Source: Amygdalobacter nucleatus (lineage in GTDB: Bacteria; Bacillota; Clostridia; Saccharofermentanales; Fastidiosipilaceae). From it: a DNA stretch of 64,000 nt. Position numbers and translations under genes: made by a program. The notes beneath the pieces were generated by a model that was given only the letters and a program-made list of their open reading frames with translations, was not told the DNA's origin and made no database searches. The number at the start of each line of letters is the position of its first letter. Position 1 is the stretch's first letter. The stretch is taken from assembly GCF_029167365.1 (NCBI RefSeq), contig NZ_JARFNM010000001.1, positions 1,480,001-1,544,000 on the forward strand. Direction: 5' to 3'. Positions 7,931 through 17,949 of the stretch are shown here, piece after piece.

Positions 7931-9097
7931 TCACAGCAAATTTCCCACTATCGTGCCTAAATAATTGCCAATGATATAGCCAAACAGGCCTACAAAGATA
8001 CCTGGGCCAATCAAGGAAGACCAACCTTGCGAAATTGCCATGGCTGAAGCTGTAGCAGGACCTCCGATGTTAGCATTGGATGCGATAATTGCCTCTTCCA
8101 AACTGAAATTAAAGAGCTTGGCTGCACCGAATGAAAAAAGCATATTGAAGCAGACCATGATAAAGCAAAATACCAACAAAAGTGGCGCTGTTTCGACAAT
8201 CACCTGCAAACTAGCTGGTACACCAATCACCACAAAGAAAATCTCAATTAAGAAATTGCCAACTTCTGGCGCGCCTTTGATGCTTGCACAATATTTTGGG
8301 AAAATAGTTGCTAACAGCATCGTAATTGTCGTAATCAAAAGATAGGTATTGCCAAGTAGTTGCTGCAACAAATTACTCGCAAAAGTAGTAGTTGGAATTG
8401 TCTTAGCAAAATAATTAGCTAAGCTGTCACTGAAAGCCACAATTGTAACAGATACGGCAAATAATCTGGCTAAGTCTATGGCGTTAATTGATACTTTAAC
8501 TTTATTAACTGTTTCATTCTGTTCAGCTTTTAGATGGGAAAAATGGCGCTTAAAAAAGCCAATGCGAGGAATGGTCACCAGGATAATAAAATACAAGGCC
8601 ATATTGAAATTGTCCGCAACTGTCGTAGCTGACACTAACGTCTTATCTAGCTTAAACACTTGCGCCAAAGCTACGAAATTGACGCCACCACCGATATATG
8701 AGCCTGTCATCATACCAGCGATATGATTTAATTGTGGGATAAAAGCCTGTAAAAGCACATGGCCCACAACCGCACCTACTATCGTACCAAGGGCGCCAAC
8801 TATGAACAATAGTAAGCTTCGCCCAGCTTCTTGAAAGATACGGCGTAAATCACTTTGAAAAAGCAGCATCGGTATGGATAAGGGTATGACATAGGTCCAG
8901 ATATTGTCGTATACCGTTGATTCTAAAGGTAAGATACGCAAATTAGTCAGTAAGGCTGCACCTAATAAGCCAATCACTGCCGCTGAAAGCTTTTGCGCCC
9001 ATTTGTAGTTTTTTTCTAATTGCAGAGCGATTAAAGTTAAAATTAAAAGTATGGCCCAAATTAGCCAAGTTTGTTCGGCTTGAATTACTGTCTGCAT
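7931..9097 (-). CDS. DUF819-family integral membrane protein (putative permease)
   Basis: The 388-residue protein has about ten hydrophobic segments and the glycine-rich MMTGSYIGGGVNFVALAQ block and a second, related NANIGGPATASAMA block near the C-terminus. This duplicated pattern is typical of DUF819 (YjcL-like) membrane proteins, which resemble anion or amino-acid permeases in layout. The ATG at 9097 is chosen for GGAG six bases upstream; an ATG at 9109 overlaps that site. It stands alone. Substrate unknown. Confidence 0.8.
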   Translation of the reverse strand: MQTVIQAEQTWLIWAILLILTLIALQLEKNYKWAQKLSAAVIGLLGAALLTNLRILPLESTVYDNIWTYVIPLSIPMLLFQSDLRRIFQEAGRSLLLFIVGALGTIVGAVVGHVLLQAFIPQLNHIAGMMTGSYIGGGVNFVALAQVFKLDKTLVSATTVADNFNMALYFIILVTIPRIGFFKRHFSHLKAEQNETVNKVKVSINAIDLARLFAVSVTIVAFSDSLANYFAKTIPTTTFASNLLQQLLGNTYLLITTITMLLATIFPKYCASIKGAPEVGNFLIEIFFVVIGVPASLQVIVETAPLLLVFCFIMVCFNMLFSFGAAKLFNFSLEEAIIASNANIGGPATASAMAISQGWSSLIGPGIFVGLFGYIIGNYLGTIVGNLL

Positions 9098-9227
9098 ATC
9101 TTTCTCCATATTGAAATAATTAACTTGCAGCTAAAATACAAATATTGTCTAATTATATTGATTCTTGTATCCTCTAGCAAGTTACAACTTTGTTAAAGGT
9201 CAAGTATTCACCTTTTTGTTTCGCTCG

Positions 9228-10476
9228 TTACAAATCTAAACTATCCTTGTTTAACAAAAAGTCAAACAAATTTATGGTAAGTATGCCGTTCTCATCCCAA
9301 TATGGTTTTATGCGATCTTTTACAACTAGAATTTTTTTGAACGAATCAGCGATATTTAGCAAAGATGCTTTTTCTTGATTTATTTTTTCGACGTCAGGAA
9401 GACTATATGCTGACTGGACATAATATCTTTTACTGCCACGATTAACTACAAAGTCAACCTCAAGCTGTTTCTTAACATCACAACCATTAGAATTTTCTCT
9501 TTTTACGACCATTCCTACATCAACCATATAGCCACGGTATCTTAGTTCGTTATAAATAATATTTTCCATCAAGTGAGTTGCTTCAACTTGTCTAAAATTT
9601 AAGCGTGCATTTCTCAGTCCTATATCTTCAAAATATATTTTGTAGGGTGTTCCAATATATTTTCTACCTTTTACGTCATATCTATACACTTTGTTCAGCA
9701 TAAATGAATCTTCAAAATAGCCGATAAACTTATCGATTGTATTAGCTGAAATTTTTGTGTTTTTTATTGATTGGAAAGTAGCAGCTAGTTTGTTTGGGTT
9801 TGTAAGCGTGGAAATACCTGACGCCAAAATATTGAGTAAATCTTCTAATTCAGTAGTTATGCATATATCGTACCTGTGAACAACATCACGTAAATAGACA
9901 TTTTCTAATTGCCCTTTCAGATAATTCATCTTATCTTCATCCGACTGCATTAAAACCTGTGCTGGTAAGCCGCCATACACCTGGTATTCAGCAAAGGCAT
10001 CTTCCTTATCGCCAGCGTAAGCTTCGAGAAATTCAGAAAATACCAAAGGCATAACATGCACTTCATCTCCTCTGCCTGCAAATTCAGTGATGACATCTTT
10101 AGATAGAAATTTAGAATTACTACCAGTAACATAAACATCAAAATTAGCTTGACGTAAAAAGCCGTTTAATACTTGCTCAAACGATGCCAACAATTGAACT
10201 TCATCTAAGAGAATATAAAATTTTTCATTATCATTTGTTTCGCTCATGATATAGTTTAAAAACTTTTTGGGATCAACTAATCTTTCGCCACTGAGAACAT
10301 CTAAGCTCATTAAATCTTCGCCGATTTTTAATAAATCTCGGCCTGAGTCAAAGGCAAATTTGATGATATGGCTTTCTTCAACACCGCTTTCAACTAAATG
10401 GTTATAAAAAAGTTTATTAAGTAGATAAGTCTTTCCACTTCTTCTGATTCCAGTAATAATCACGCTTTATTTCCAT
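9228..10476 (-). pseudogene. DUF4143 AAA ATPase with a damaged 5' end
   Basis: From GTG 10463 the frame has Walker A (GIRRSGKTYLL), Walker B (FYILLDEVQ), a sensor region (VYVTGSNSKFLSKD) and a C-terminal DUF4143 nuclease-like domain (LEVDFVVNRG). Family members usually start ~25 residues before the P-loop. Here an ATG at 10476 with an upstream AAGG site starts MEIKRDYY, the expected family beginning, but it is out of phase with the P-loop. The bases GTGATTATTAC serve both as the end of the MEIKRDYY part and the start of the I-I-T-G part, so a deletion between short repeats probably removed ~70 bases. The GTG product (411 residues) may survive in shortened form. Confidence 0.65.
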
Positions 10477-10494
10477 AGATACGCGCCTTTCCTA

Positions 10495-10529
10495 TTTAGA
10501 ATTATTTCCACAACGGAATAAATTCTAAA
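10495..10529. promoter_or_regulatory. Inverted repeat upstream of the DUF4143 gene, copy 1
   Basis: TTTAGAATTATTTCC (10495-10509) faces GGAATAAATTCTAAA (10515-10529) around a 5-base centre. The same element recurs at 10617. The position 20-50 bases upstream of the ATPase gene suggests an operator. Confidence 0.5.
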
Positions 10530-10616
10530 CAAACTATACAAGATGTGGCATTTAAACTCAATCCTATTTATAGAGCGTGATGCTTCTCTTTATTCCATAA
10601 ATCTAGGTCTTCTCTA

Positions 10617-10651
10617 TTTAGAATTACTTCCATAACGGAACAAATTCTAAA
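10617..10651. promoter_or_regulatory. Inverted repeat, copy 2
   Basis: TTTAGAATTACTTCC faces GGAACAAATTCTAAA, the same palindrome as at 10495-10529 with few changes and the same spacing. The centres are 122 bases apart. No frame covers the interval, which otherwise shows nothing. Confidence 0.5.
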
Positions 10652-10666
10652 TAGCCTATATTACCA

Positions 10667-11478
10667 TCAAAGGCAGGCCTCTAAAATCGCATCTTCAATT
10701 TGCTTTAAAGCTAAAGCTGGGAAGTCTTTACGTAGTCTAGGTTCAAGTTGAAATGTCTTATTTTCAACAAATATTTCATCCTGACCTGGCAAAATACGTT
10801 CTAAGACATGCACAATTTGCTTACAAAGCGGCAAAAAATCAGCATACCAATTAAGTTAAAGAGAAAATGTCCAACTACTACTGTCATTAATTTGTTCAAA
10901 GCGAAATAGTCACTGATACCAATCAGGCAATAAACAAATGGCTCAATTAAAATTAAGAAGAGCAATGAAACTATGACATTAAAAATTAAATGAAAGAGTG
11001 AAATTCGTTTAGCCGACAAACTAGCTGTACTTAAACAAGCTAACGCCCCTGTGACAGTTGTACCAATGTTAGCACCAAAAGTTAAACCGACAGCTGCATA
11101 AAGTGTAATAACCTCTTTGCTATATAAAACTTGAATAATACCAACAACTGCAGATGAAGATTGCACAACGCCTGTGATAAGCGCACCTGCTAAAGTAGCT
11201 AGTAAAGGATAAGCAGAGAACTTAACAATTAAGCTCTGAAATCCATCGACATATTGTAAATCTTGCAAAGCATTTCCCATCATTTCTAAGCCTGTAAACA
11301 GCAGGCTCACTATCGCGCCTAGAATCGGATTGGAGGTATATTTTTCGATGTAATAACGGAATTTGCTGCCGGCAAACTTCGTCAAGTTGTCGCCCATCAG
11401 ATGCATACCATAGAGAAAAAGTGCTAAACCGCCAGCAATGTACTGCTAATTAATTTCTGCCAAGCTTATACCTGTCAT
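10667..11478 (-). pseudogene. Na+/phosphate symporter (NptA/PNaS type), heavily decayed
   Basis: An ATG at 11478 with GGAG upstream starts MTGISLAEIN, then an in-frame TAG occurs where the family often has Trp, followed by QYIAGGLALFLYGMHLMGD, a typical PNaS N-terminus. The next part jumps from the first helices directly to the second half (the first QSSSA repeat is missing; only GVVQSSSAVVG and GLTFGANIGTT remain), so ~130 residues were deleted. A frameshift near 10840 then moves the reading frame to HVLERILPGQDE, which ends at 10667 without the PhoU-like tail. At least three lesions make it non-functional. Confidence 0.82.
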
Positions 11479-11571
11479 ATGAAACTCCTATACAATTTTC
11501 AAAACACCGACACCCTGTCGGCCAATACAATTTTTATATAAGAAAAAAGCAAATTTTTTCAGCACGTTTTT

Positions 11572-12243
11572 TCAACACTCTTTAGGTAAGCGTTCTAACA
11601 ATTCAGCTTCTTCCATAACCTGCTTTAAGCGTTCTATGCAAACTTGATGTTCATGCTTTCTCGCCACGCACTGATAGCGCCCGAACAACAAGATTGAATG
11701 ATGCGATTGGCGCCACAAGCTAGGTGGCAAAACTTTGGTCATTTTCTTCTCTACGTCTAAAACAGAAGCGTCCTTCTCAACAAACTGGAACCGTTTACAG
11801 ATACGTTCCACATGTGTGTCCACCGCAAAGGCTGGGATATCGAAAGCATTGGCCAAAACAACGTTAGCTGTCTTTCTCCCCACTCCGCTCAATGAGGTAA
11901 GTTCTTCTCTCGTCTGAGGCACTTCACCATTAAATTTGCTAATTAGCTGGCTAGATAATTGTTTGAGATATTTCGCTTTATTTTTGTACAAGCCAATTGT
12001 TTTGATATATGCACTAATGCTCTCTTCACTCGCCTCACTCATGGCTTTAGCTTTCGGATAGGCATTAAATAGATCGGGCGTTACTTTGTTGACGGCTTTG
12101 TCGGTTGTTTGCGCACTCAAAACAACTGCACATAACAATTCAAAGCTGTTTGTAAAGTTGAGCTCGGAGCGATCTTGTGGATACAGAGTAATCATGGCGT
12201 CAACAATTCTACAAATTTCTTGGGCTGTGTACAATTTTGGCAT
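11572..12243 (-). CDS. nth: Endonuclease III with an incomplete iron-sulfur motif
   Basis: The 223-residue DNA glycosylase/AP lyase removes oxidised pyrimidines. The helix-hairpin-helix with the catalytic lysine (LSGVGRKTANVVL) and the catalytic aspartate (FAVDTHVERI) are intact. The C-terminal cluster loop normally has C-x6-C-x2-C-x5-C. Here it reads C-V-A-R-K-H-E-H-Q-V-C, with His at the second ligand position and Gln at the fourth; only two of four cysteines remain. The enzyme therefore probably lacks a normal [4Fe-4S] cluster. The start is supported by AGGAG before ATG. Confidence 0.92.
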   Translation of the reverse strand: MPKLYTAQEICRIVDAMITLYPQDRSELNFTNSFELLCAVVLSAQTTDKAVNKVTPDLFNAYPKAKAMSEASEESISAYIKTIGLYKNKAKYLKQLSSQLISKFNGEVPQTREELTSLSGVGRKTANVVLANAFDIPAFAVDTHVERICKRFQFVEKDASVLDVEKKMTKVLPPSLWRQSHHSILLFGRYQCVARKHEHQVCIERLKQVMEEAELLERLPKEC

Positions 12244-12353
12244 AGCTTCTCCTTGGCTTTTCTGATAATTTTCTAATGTTGCTCTATGTTGTTAAGTTCT
12301 ATTTCTGTGTCGTTGAGTTCTGTCTGCTTTGCCTAATTTCTAACTAAAAGCAA

Positions 12354-13004
12354 TCAGTACAAGCGCATTAAGAGTAATTCTCCCTGGCCAACTTTAACTT
12401 CAGCTACCTGTCCTTTTAATACCTCATTACTGGTGGCATATTGTTCAGCACAATTAATGCAACCGTTAGTAAGTGGGAATTTGGCGCCCGTGATATTAAT
12501 TTGGCTGGCATCGCCGTTTACAGTCAGTAACGAAAAGTAAGCAAATTTATCACTGATTTTACAGCCAGCTCGGCCAATAATTTCATACTCTGCATAGTCA
12601 TCCACCAAAAGCACTTGGCAGCCGTGCTTGTATAAATAAAGCAAAAGCGCAATATTAGCCAGACTGTGATCCATGCGCTCACCAATCAAGCCTATCAAAA
12701 CAAATTGGCGATAGCCTCGTTTAAGCATAATTTTGGCGGCATACATGCTATCAGTGTCATCTTTGGCTCTCGGCAATGTGATAATTTCAGAGGCATATTT
12801 TCGCGCAATAGCTATAGCTTCAGTTGCCTTAAAGCTATCAAAGTCGCCCACGATCAAATTAGGTTTAGCGCCTAATTGTTCTTGATGTCGCAAAGCGCCA
12901 TCACAATAGGCATAAAAGTCTGTCTCAGCAAGATAAGTTTTGCAACTTGCATAATTTTTAATATTGGCTGCGCCCACTATAACGCAGCGCCTAGTTTCTT
13001 GCAT
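12354..13004 (-). CDS. thiN: Thiamine pyrophosphokinase
   Basis: The 216-residue protein transfers pyrophosphate from ATP to thiamine to give thiamine diphosphate in the cytoplasm. Motifs are intact: YCDGALRH, PNLIVGDFDSF and DDTDSMYA (ATP and Mg2+ binding), then LIGLIGERMDHSLANIALL, and a C-terminal beta domain that holds thiamine. The start at 13004 has GAGG six bases upstream; a longer frame to 13046 lacks a site. It lies downstream of the pyr operon in the same direction but is separated by a likely terminator region. Confidence 0.9.
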   Translation of the reverse strand: MQETRRCVIVGAANIKNYASCKTYLAETDFYAYCDGALRHQEQLGAKPNLIVGDFDSFKATEAIAIARKYASEIITLPRAKDDTDSMYAAKIMLKRGYRQFVLIGLIGERMDHSLANIALLLYLYKHGCQVLLVDDYAEYEIIGRAGCKISDKFAYFSLLTVNGDASQINITGAKFPLTNGCINCAEQYATSNEVLKGQVAEVKVGQGELLLMRLY

Positions 13005-13155
13005 AGTTTCCTCTCTATCCCATAAGCTGCTTTCAGTTTCTTTCAATTATAACGCATGCCTGTTTACGAAATTGTGATTTACTCCAAGAATTGTGCCTTT
13101 CTTGTATACTAACTCCGACGCAAGCTCTCACATTTTTAAGCCTGTCGCTAATAAA

Positions 13156-13195
13156 ATAAGCTCAACCATCTTCAGAATGAAAACAGCTGAGCTAT
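13156..13195 (-). terminator. Possible terminator after pyrE
   Basis: AGCTCA (minus strand) and TGAGCT are complementary across a ~22-base loop, followed by TTATTTTATT. It lies 32 bases after the pyrE stop. The stem is short, so the call is weak. Confidence 0.4.
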
Positions 13196-13226
13196 GTTTT
13201 ACATTTATCTCTTAATGCATGGATTA

Positions 13227-13802
13227 TTACATTTTGCGGCTACCTGGTTTAACGACTGGTAATTTGCCATCACGGCACAATGGGCACTCGCCTGCCTCAT
13301 AAGCCTTAACTTGTAAGCTGATAGCTGGATATAAGGGTTTGGCTGTAAATTGGCCGTTACTGCGATCAACAATTGACGCAATGCCCACAACTTCGCCGCC
13401 TTGTTGAGCTACTACTGCTGCACTCTCCAACGAAGATTTACCCGTTGTGACTACATCTTCTACAATCAACACTTTTTCACCCCGCTTAACCTGGAAGCCA
13501 CGGCGGAAGGTCATGATATTATTTTCACGTTCGGTAAACATAGCACGTACGCCTAAGCTGCGGGCTAATTCATAAGCCACAATTATACCGCCCATAGCTG
13601 GTCCTACCACACAATCCACCTTTACATTTGCTTCAGTCAAACGTTCCTTGATCACTTGGCAAATTGTGGCTAAACGCTCAGGGTACATGCAAACCTGCGC
13701 ACATTGAATATAGCGATCGCTATGCTTACCAGAGGACAGCAAAAAATGTCCCTCCAACAAGCTATGACTTTGTTTTAATAATTCCAAAACTTGATTTTCC
13801 AT
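13227..13802 (-). CDS. pyrE: Orotate phosphoribosyltransferase
   Basis: The 191-residue enzyme joins orotate to PRPP to form OMP. The PRPP-binding signature VLIVEDVVTTGKSS is intact, as is the N-terminal FLLSSGKHSDRYIQ loop. It is the last gene of pyrBICFKDE. Unusually for PyrE it carries two cysteines near the end (ECPLC). The gene follows pyrD by 18 bases with its own ribosome site. Confidence 0.95.
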   Translation of the reverse strand: MENQVLELLKQSHSLLEGHFLLSSGKHSDRYIQCAQVCMYPERLATICQVIKERLTEANVKVDCVVGPAMGGIIVAYELARSLGVRAMFTERENNIMTFRRGFQVKRGEKVLIVEDVVTTGKSSLESAAVVAQQGGEVVGIASIVDRSNGQFTAKPLYPAISLQVKAYEAGECPLCRDGKLPVVKPGSRKM

Positions 13803-13820
13803 ATTTCCTCCGTTCAGGCA

Positions 13821-14720
13821 CTAAATAATGCCTCTTATTTCACTTAAATCGTTAATTTTTTCCTGCCGCATAAAATTGGCAATGCCCTGAATGATTTTGG
13901 GCATAACTGTTAAATCCAAAAAATTAGCTGTGCCAACTTGCACTGCCGTTGCACCAGCCATGATAAATTCAATTGCATCGTTGGCATCCATAATGCCGCC
14001 CATACCAATAACTGGCACATTAACTGTCTTACAAACATCACGCACCATACGCAAAGCAATTGGTTTGATACAGGCGCCTGACAAACCCGCTGTCACATTA
14101 TCAAAGACAGCACGGCGCTTATGTATGTCAATTGCCAAAGCATTGAACGTGTTTACTAAGGATAAGCAATCAGCTCCAGCTTCAACACAAGTGGCTGCCA
14201 TCGCTTTTATATCCTCAGCATTTGGGGAAAGCTTCACCATGAGAATTTTGTTGGTATGCTGTCTAACTTGTTTGACAATTTCATAAGCACTGTCGCATTT
14301 AATGCCAAAAGCCATACCGCCTTCTTTCACGTTGGGGCAAGAAATGTTAAGTTCAATAATTTTAATCGCCGTTTTTTCCAACATATCGATTGATAACAAA
14401 TAATCCTCAATTTTGCTGCCACCTACATTAGCGATAATCTCTGTCCCTAATGTCTGCATATACGGCAGCTCTGTCTGAACAAATGTCGGTACTGACGGAT
14501 TTTGTAAGCCGATACTGTTCATAATCCCGCTACTTGTTTCGTAAATTCTCAGGCCAGTATTGCCAGGTTTGCCGTAGTATGTTAAGCCTTTAGTAGAAAT
14601 ACCGCCAAGTACACTCACATCATAGTATTCAGCATATTCACGGCCAAAACCAAAAGTACCAGAAGCAGCTATCACAGGATTTTTGAGCTTTACTTTGCAA
14701 ATATCAACTTGCATATTCAT
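13821..14720 (-). CDS. pyrD: Dihydroorotate dehydrogenase B, catalytic subunit
   Basis: The 299-residue class 1B enzyme oxidises dihydroorotate to orotate with FMN and passes electrons to PyrK and NAD+. The N-terminal [16 protein letters not shown], the catalytic-cysteine motif [11 protein letters not shown] and the FMN phosphate loop VIGMGGI are present. The ATG at 14720 has GGAGG seven bases upstream and overlaps the pyrK stop as ATGA. Pairing with pyrK confirms the NAD-dependent heterotetramer. Confidence 0.95.
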   Translation of the reverse strand: MNMQVDICKVKLKNPVIAASGTFGFGREYAEYYDVSVLGGISTKGLTYYGKPGNTGLRIYETSSGIMNSIGLQNPSVPTFVQTELPYMQTLGTEIIANVGGSKIEDYLLSIDMLEKTAIKIIELNISCPNVKEGGMAFGIKCDSAYEIVKQVRQHTNKILMVKLSPNAEDIKAMAATCVEAGADCLSLVNTFNALAIDIHKRRAVFDNVTAGLSGACIKPIALRMVRDVCKTVNVPVIGMGGIMDANDAIEFIMAGATAVQVGTANFLDLTVMPKIIQGIANFMRQEKINDLSEIRGII

Positions 14721-15472
14721 AAGCACACCTCCTCTGCCGCAAAAACTGGCCCATCCTTGCAGACTCTTCGCATACCCAAATTCGTGACACAGCTACAAGC
14801 CAAGCAAGCGCCGATGCCACAAGCCATGCGATTTTCCAAAGATAGATAGACTTTGGCCCGTAAATGTAATTGTTGCAATGCTTTCATCATGACAGTCGGT
14901 CCACAACAATAAACATAATCATAAGTATCTGTAATTAAATCAGTGACAAAGCCACGCTGACCGACGCTACCATCATTCGTAGCAATGAAGGTCTGAGACA
15001 CATAATCTGCACACTCAGCTACACCGTAAACAGTTTTGCGGAAACCTGCATACAGATCTATTTGCCACTTAGACTGTCGATTGGCAGCTTGAGCAGCTTT
15101 AGCTAAGTAGGGAAATGGTGCTATGCCAATGCCGCCTGCAACCAGTGCGATTTTGCAAGGTGTATTAGGATCTGGCAAGCGAAAGCCGTTACCCAAAGGT
15201 CCCAAAACGTCAACACCATCGCCTACTTTTTTAGTTGCTAACTCACTTGTGCCTTTACCAACCACAGCATATAAGAAAGTCAGTGTATCAGGCGTCCGAT
15301 CGTAAATACTGATTGGTCTAGGTAACATATTGCGATCACTAAAGCCCTTCAGCATGAAAAACTGACCAGCCTTAACTTCCCGCTTACAAGCTACTGTCAG
15401 CGCATAAATTCCTTGGCTGACTGCCTGATTTTGCAAAATTTTGACTTGTTCGTATGCTTGTTTAAGCGCCAT
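14717..15472 (-). CDS. pyrK: Dihydroorotate dehydrogenase B, electron-transfer subunit
   Basis: The 251-residue protein carries FAD, NAD and a [2Fe-2S] cluster. RPISIYDR is the FAD motif, [10 protein letters not shown] the NAD-binding loop, and the C-terminal run [14 protein letters not shown]...RRVC gives the four cluster cysteines. The ATG at 15472 is chosen because GAGG lies six bases upstream; the longer frame to 15544 is antisense-free but sits inside pyrF. It overlaps pyrF by 11 bases. Confidence 0.95.
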   Translation of the reverse strand: MALKQAYEQVKILQNQAVSQGIYALTVACKREVKAGQFFMLKGFSDRNMLPRPISIYDRTPDTLTFLYAVVGKGTSELATKKVGDGVDVLGPLGNGFRLPDPNTPCKIALVAGGIGIAPFPYLAKAAQAANRQSKWQIDLYAGFRKTVYGVAECADYVSQTFIATNDGSVGQRGFVTDLITDTYDYVYCCGPTVMMKALQQLHLRAKVYLSLENRMACGIGACLACSCVTNLGMRRVCKDGPVFAAEEVCL

Positions 15473-16328
15473 AAATATCCTCTCGCATTTTAACAACTGC
15501 TTCACGGGTATAGTTAGAGAACTTAGCTTCGCTCTCGCCACCATCTGGGAATTTTTGATAGTACTTTATGATGCCACGCGAGGAATTGACCACGCCGCCG
15601 TTAAAATCCTGTAAGTAAGTGCGAATATTTTCCGCCTTAGCACCTTGGGCGCCATAGCCTGGGAGCAGGAAGAATTGCTTAGGGTAGCGTTTGCGAATAG
15701 AAGCAGCTTCCTCCGCATGCGTAGCCCCGACCACCAAGCCTAAAGGTGAATAAGGTTCATTGTCTAATTCTTCAGTTAAGCGTAACAGGTCATCGCCAAC
15801 TTTGTAGTACAAAGGTTCACCGTGGTAATCTAAGCATTCAATATCGCTAGCCCCAGGGTTGGAGGTTCTAAGCAAGACAAAGGCTCCTTTGTCACCACGC
15901 TTCAAGTAATCCAAATAAGGTGTTACGCTGTCTAGTCCCATATAAGGACTCAAGGTCACAAAATCAGCTGCAAATTCGCCTGTAAAGTGAGCTTTTGCGT
16001 ATTCTTTGGCTGTGGCTGCAATGTCACCACGCTTGATGTCACCAATGCTGAGCAATTTATGTTCTTTTAAATATTGCAATGTGCGAATATAAGCACGTAA
16101 GCCGGCTAAGCCGTTAGCTTCATAGTAAGCAATTTGTAATTTGTAAATAGCAGCAATATCTTGCGTGGCCTCAATGATGGCCAGATTGTATGCTAAAAGT
16201 TGTTCCTCAACACCGCTATATTTTTGTTTGATATAGTCGGGTATATAGTCTAGATGGCTATCCAAACCGACACAGACAAAACCTTTTTTGGCAATTGCTT
16301 CATACAAGCGAGCTGTGATTAAACTCAT
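15462..16328 (-). CDS. pyrF: Orotidine 5'-phosphate decarboxylase (type 2)
   Basis: The 288-residue enzyme converts OMP to UMP. The active-site motif SIGDIKRGDIAATA marks the longer, type 2 subfamily; the phosphate-binding LLPGYGAQG and VNSSRGI loops follow. It overlaps the end of pyrC by four bases and the start of pyrK by 11, indicating translational coupling through the operon. Confidence 0.95.
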   Translation of the reverse strand: MSLITARLYEAIAKKGFVCVGLDSHLDYIPDYIKQKYSGVEEQLLAYNLAIIEATQDIAAIYKLQIAYYEANGLAGLRAYIRTLQYLKEHKLLSIGDIKRGDIAATAKEYAKAHFTGEFAADFVTLSPYMGLDSVTPYLDYLKRGDKGAFVLLRTSNPGASDIECLDYHGEPLYYKVGDDLLRLTEELDNEPYSPLGLVVGATHAEEAASIRKRYPKQFFLLPGYGAQGAKAENIRTYLQDFNGGVVNSSRGIIKYYQKFPDGGESEAKFSNYTREAVVKMREDIYGA

Positions 16329-17521
16329 AATTCAACACCCTTTCTATACTTTATGACGCCGTCTTTCATTGTCCAAACTACTTCACCCTGATAGCTCTTA
16401 TTGATAAAAGGCGTATTCTTGCTCTTGGAATGCAAGTTGGCTGGTTCAATGGTTCGTACAGCATCTAAGTCAATTAAAACTAAGTCTGCCTGATATCCTA
16501 AGCACAGGCGGCCTTTTTTGATTTTTAAAATTTCAGCACCTTTCGCACTCATCAGCTCTGACAGCTTTTGCAAACTGATGCCGTGTTCAAGCACCAAGCT
16601 AGTGTAAAGTACGGAAAACGCTGTTTCTAAGCCTACTAAGCCAGGCGCGCCCTCTTGTTTGTCCTGTTCGCTATGCGGCGCATGATCAGTCCCGATAATG
16701 TCAACTAAACCATTCTTAATGCCCTCAATTAAAGCCAATCTATCTTTGGCATGGCGAATAGGTGGATGGACTTTGTAAGGATTATCTGAAAGCGCTAAGT
16801 GATGAGGAGTAACTTCCACAATCACGTCTGTCCCCTTAGCTTTAGCTTGTGCCACCAGCTCTAATGATTTAGCTGTACTCATGTGACAGAGGTAAAGTGA
16901 CGCTTTCAGTTTTTCTGCCAAAAGTAAATCACGCACCAACATACTTTCTTCGGCTAAGCCGCTTTCATCTGGTGCAAAAGCTGGATTTTCCTCATGCACT
17001 TGCACTAATTTGTCGTTAGCTTTGGCAGCTTGCAAAGCCTTTAGCATCACTTGATCAGAGCTAATGCCACGTCCATCATCAGATAATAGGAGACCATGGC
17101 AATTAGCAAAATCTGTTAATTCTTTTCCCTCTAAGCCATAAGTCACTGCCTGTGCTTGATAAACATCGATCAAGTCTAATGCTTTAGCCCGTTTCATGAT
17201 TTCCAGCTGTTTCTCTGCTGTATCACAAACTGGCTTAGTATTGGCCATCAAATTGACTGTGGTGTAGCCACCAGCTAAAGCAGCTTTAGAACCTGTTTTT
17301 AAATCCTCTTTGTAAGTCAGACCTGGATCGCGGAAATGGGCATGTAAATCGACAAAGGCTGGCAACAGTGTTAAGCCATTTACATCAATTATCTCTGCCT
17401 CTAGGTTATCGAAAGCTGTTACAGATCCGATAGCCAAAATTTGACCGTCTTTTAAGAGTAACGAGCCAGCCATATTCATTACGGCATCTACTAAGTGGGC
17501 ATTTTTAATGACAGTTAGCAC
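16325..17521 (-). CDS. pyrC: Dihydroorotase (class I)
   Basis: The 398-residue zinc enzyme closes carbamoyl aspartate to dihydroorotate. Metal ligands are visible in DLHAHFRDPG, the VHEEN and LCHMSTA segments and GTDHAPHS; MANTKPVCD is also typical. The start is taken as GTG 17521, six bases after GGAGG; the ATG at 17536 overlaps that site. The GTG overlaps the pyrI stop (GTGCTAA). Confidence 0.93.
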   Translation of the reverse strand: MLTVIKNAHLVDAVMNMAGSLLLKDGQILAIGSVTAFDNLEAEIIDVNGLTLLPAFVDLHAHFRDPGLTYKEDLKTGSKAALAGGYTTVNLMANTKPVCDTAEKQLEIMKRAKALDLIDVYQAQAVTYGLEGKELTDFANCHGLLLSDDGRGISSDQVMLKALQAAKANDKLVQVHEENPAFAPDESGLAEESMLVRDLLLAEKLKASLYLCHMSTAKSLELVAQAKAKGTDVIVEVTPHHLALSDNPYKVHPPIRHAKDRLALIEGIKNGLVDIIGTDHAPHSEQDKQEGAPGLVGLETAFSVLYTSLVLEHGISLQKLSELMSAKGAEILKIKKGRLCLGYQADLVLIDLDAVRTIEPANLHSKSKNTPFINKSYQGEVVWTMKDGVIKYRKGVEL

Positions 17522-17949
17522 TCTTGGCCTCCACATTTATATAAGTTGTCGCAATAGTGGCAACGGTAAATTACGGTTTTAGGATTCATTAGGTGGAAAT
17601 GTTGTTTAATATTTTGATGATTGCTTATGCAACGTGGATTTTTGCATTTGATAAAGTCGTAAACTTCGTTCGGAAATTGTACTTTGTATTTGTTGACTAC
17701 CTGCTCATCTTTGATTTCATTAATGGTAATTTGTGGATCTAGCAAGCTCAAAATACTGTAATCAAGCTCTCCAGCCTGTTCGATTTTTAAAATGTCTTTT
17801 TTGCCTTCTTTAGCCGAGCTAACGTTCATCAGCAAAGCAACACTGTAAGGTGATTTAGCTAAATCTAACAATTGGTAAATGCGGTAGCCTAAACCAGCTT
17901 TGATATGATCGATAACAACTCCGTTCGTAATACTATTGACTGTCAACAT
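17515..17949 (-). CDS. pyrI: Aspartate carbamoyltransferase regulatory subunit
   Basis: The 144-residue subunit binds nucleotides (N-terminal NGVVIDHIKAGLGYRIYQLL) and zinc (C-terminal CKNPRC and CHYCD, giving C-x4-C and C-x2-C). It joins PyrB trimers into the allosteric dodecamer that responds to CTP and ATP. It starts one base after the pyrB stop region (sharing a base), so production of the two subunits is coupled. Confidence 0.95.
   Translation of the reverse strand: MLTVNSITNGVVIDHIKAGLGYRIYQLLDLAKSPYSVALLMNVSSAKEGKKDILKIEQAGELDYSILSLLDPQITINEIKDEQVVNKYKVQFPNEVYDFIKCKNPRCISNHQNIKQHFHLMNPKTVIYRCHYCDNLYKCGGQEC

Noticed and set aside
13891-14286. Plus-strand frame of 131 codons inside pyrD
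   Set aside because: Shadow of pyrD; it interrupts a conserved operon and has no ribosome site.
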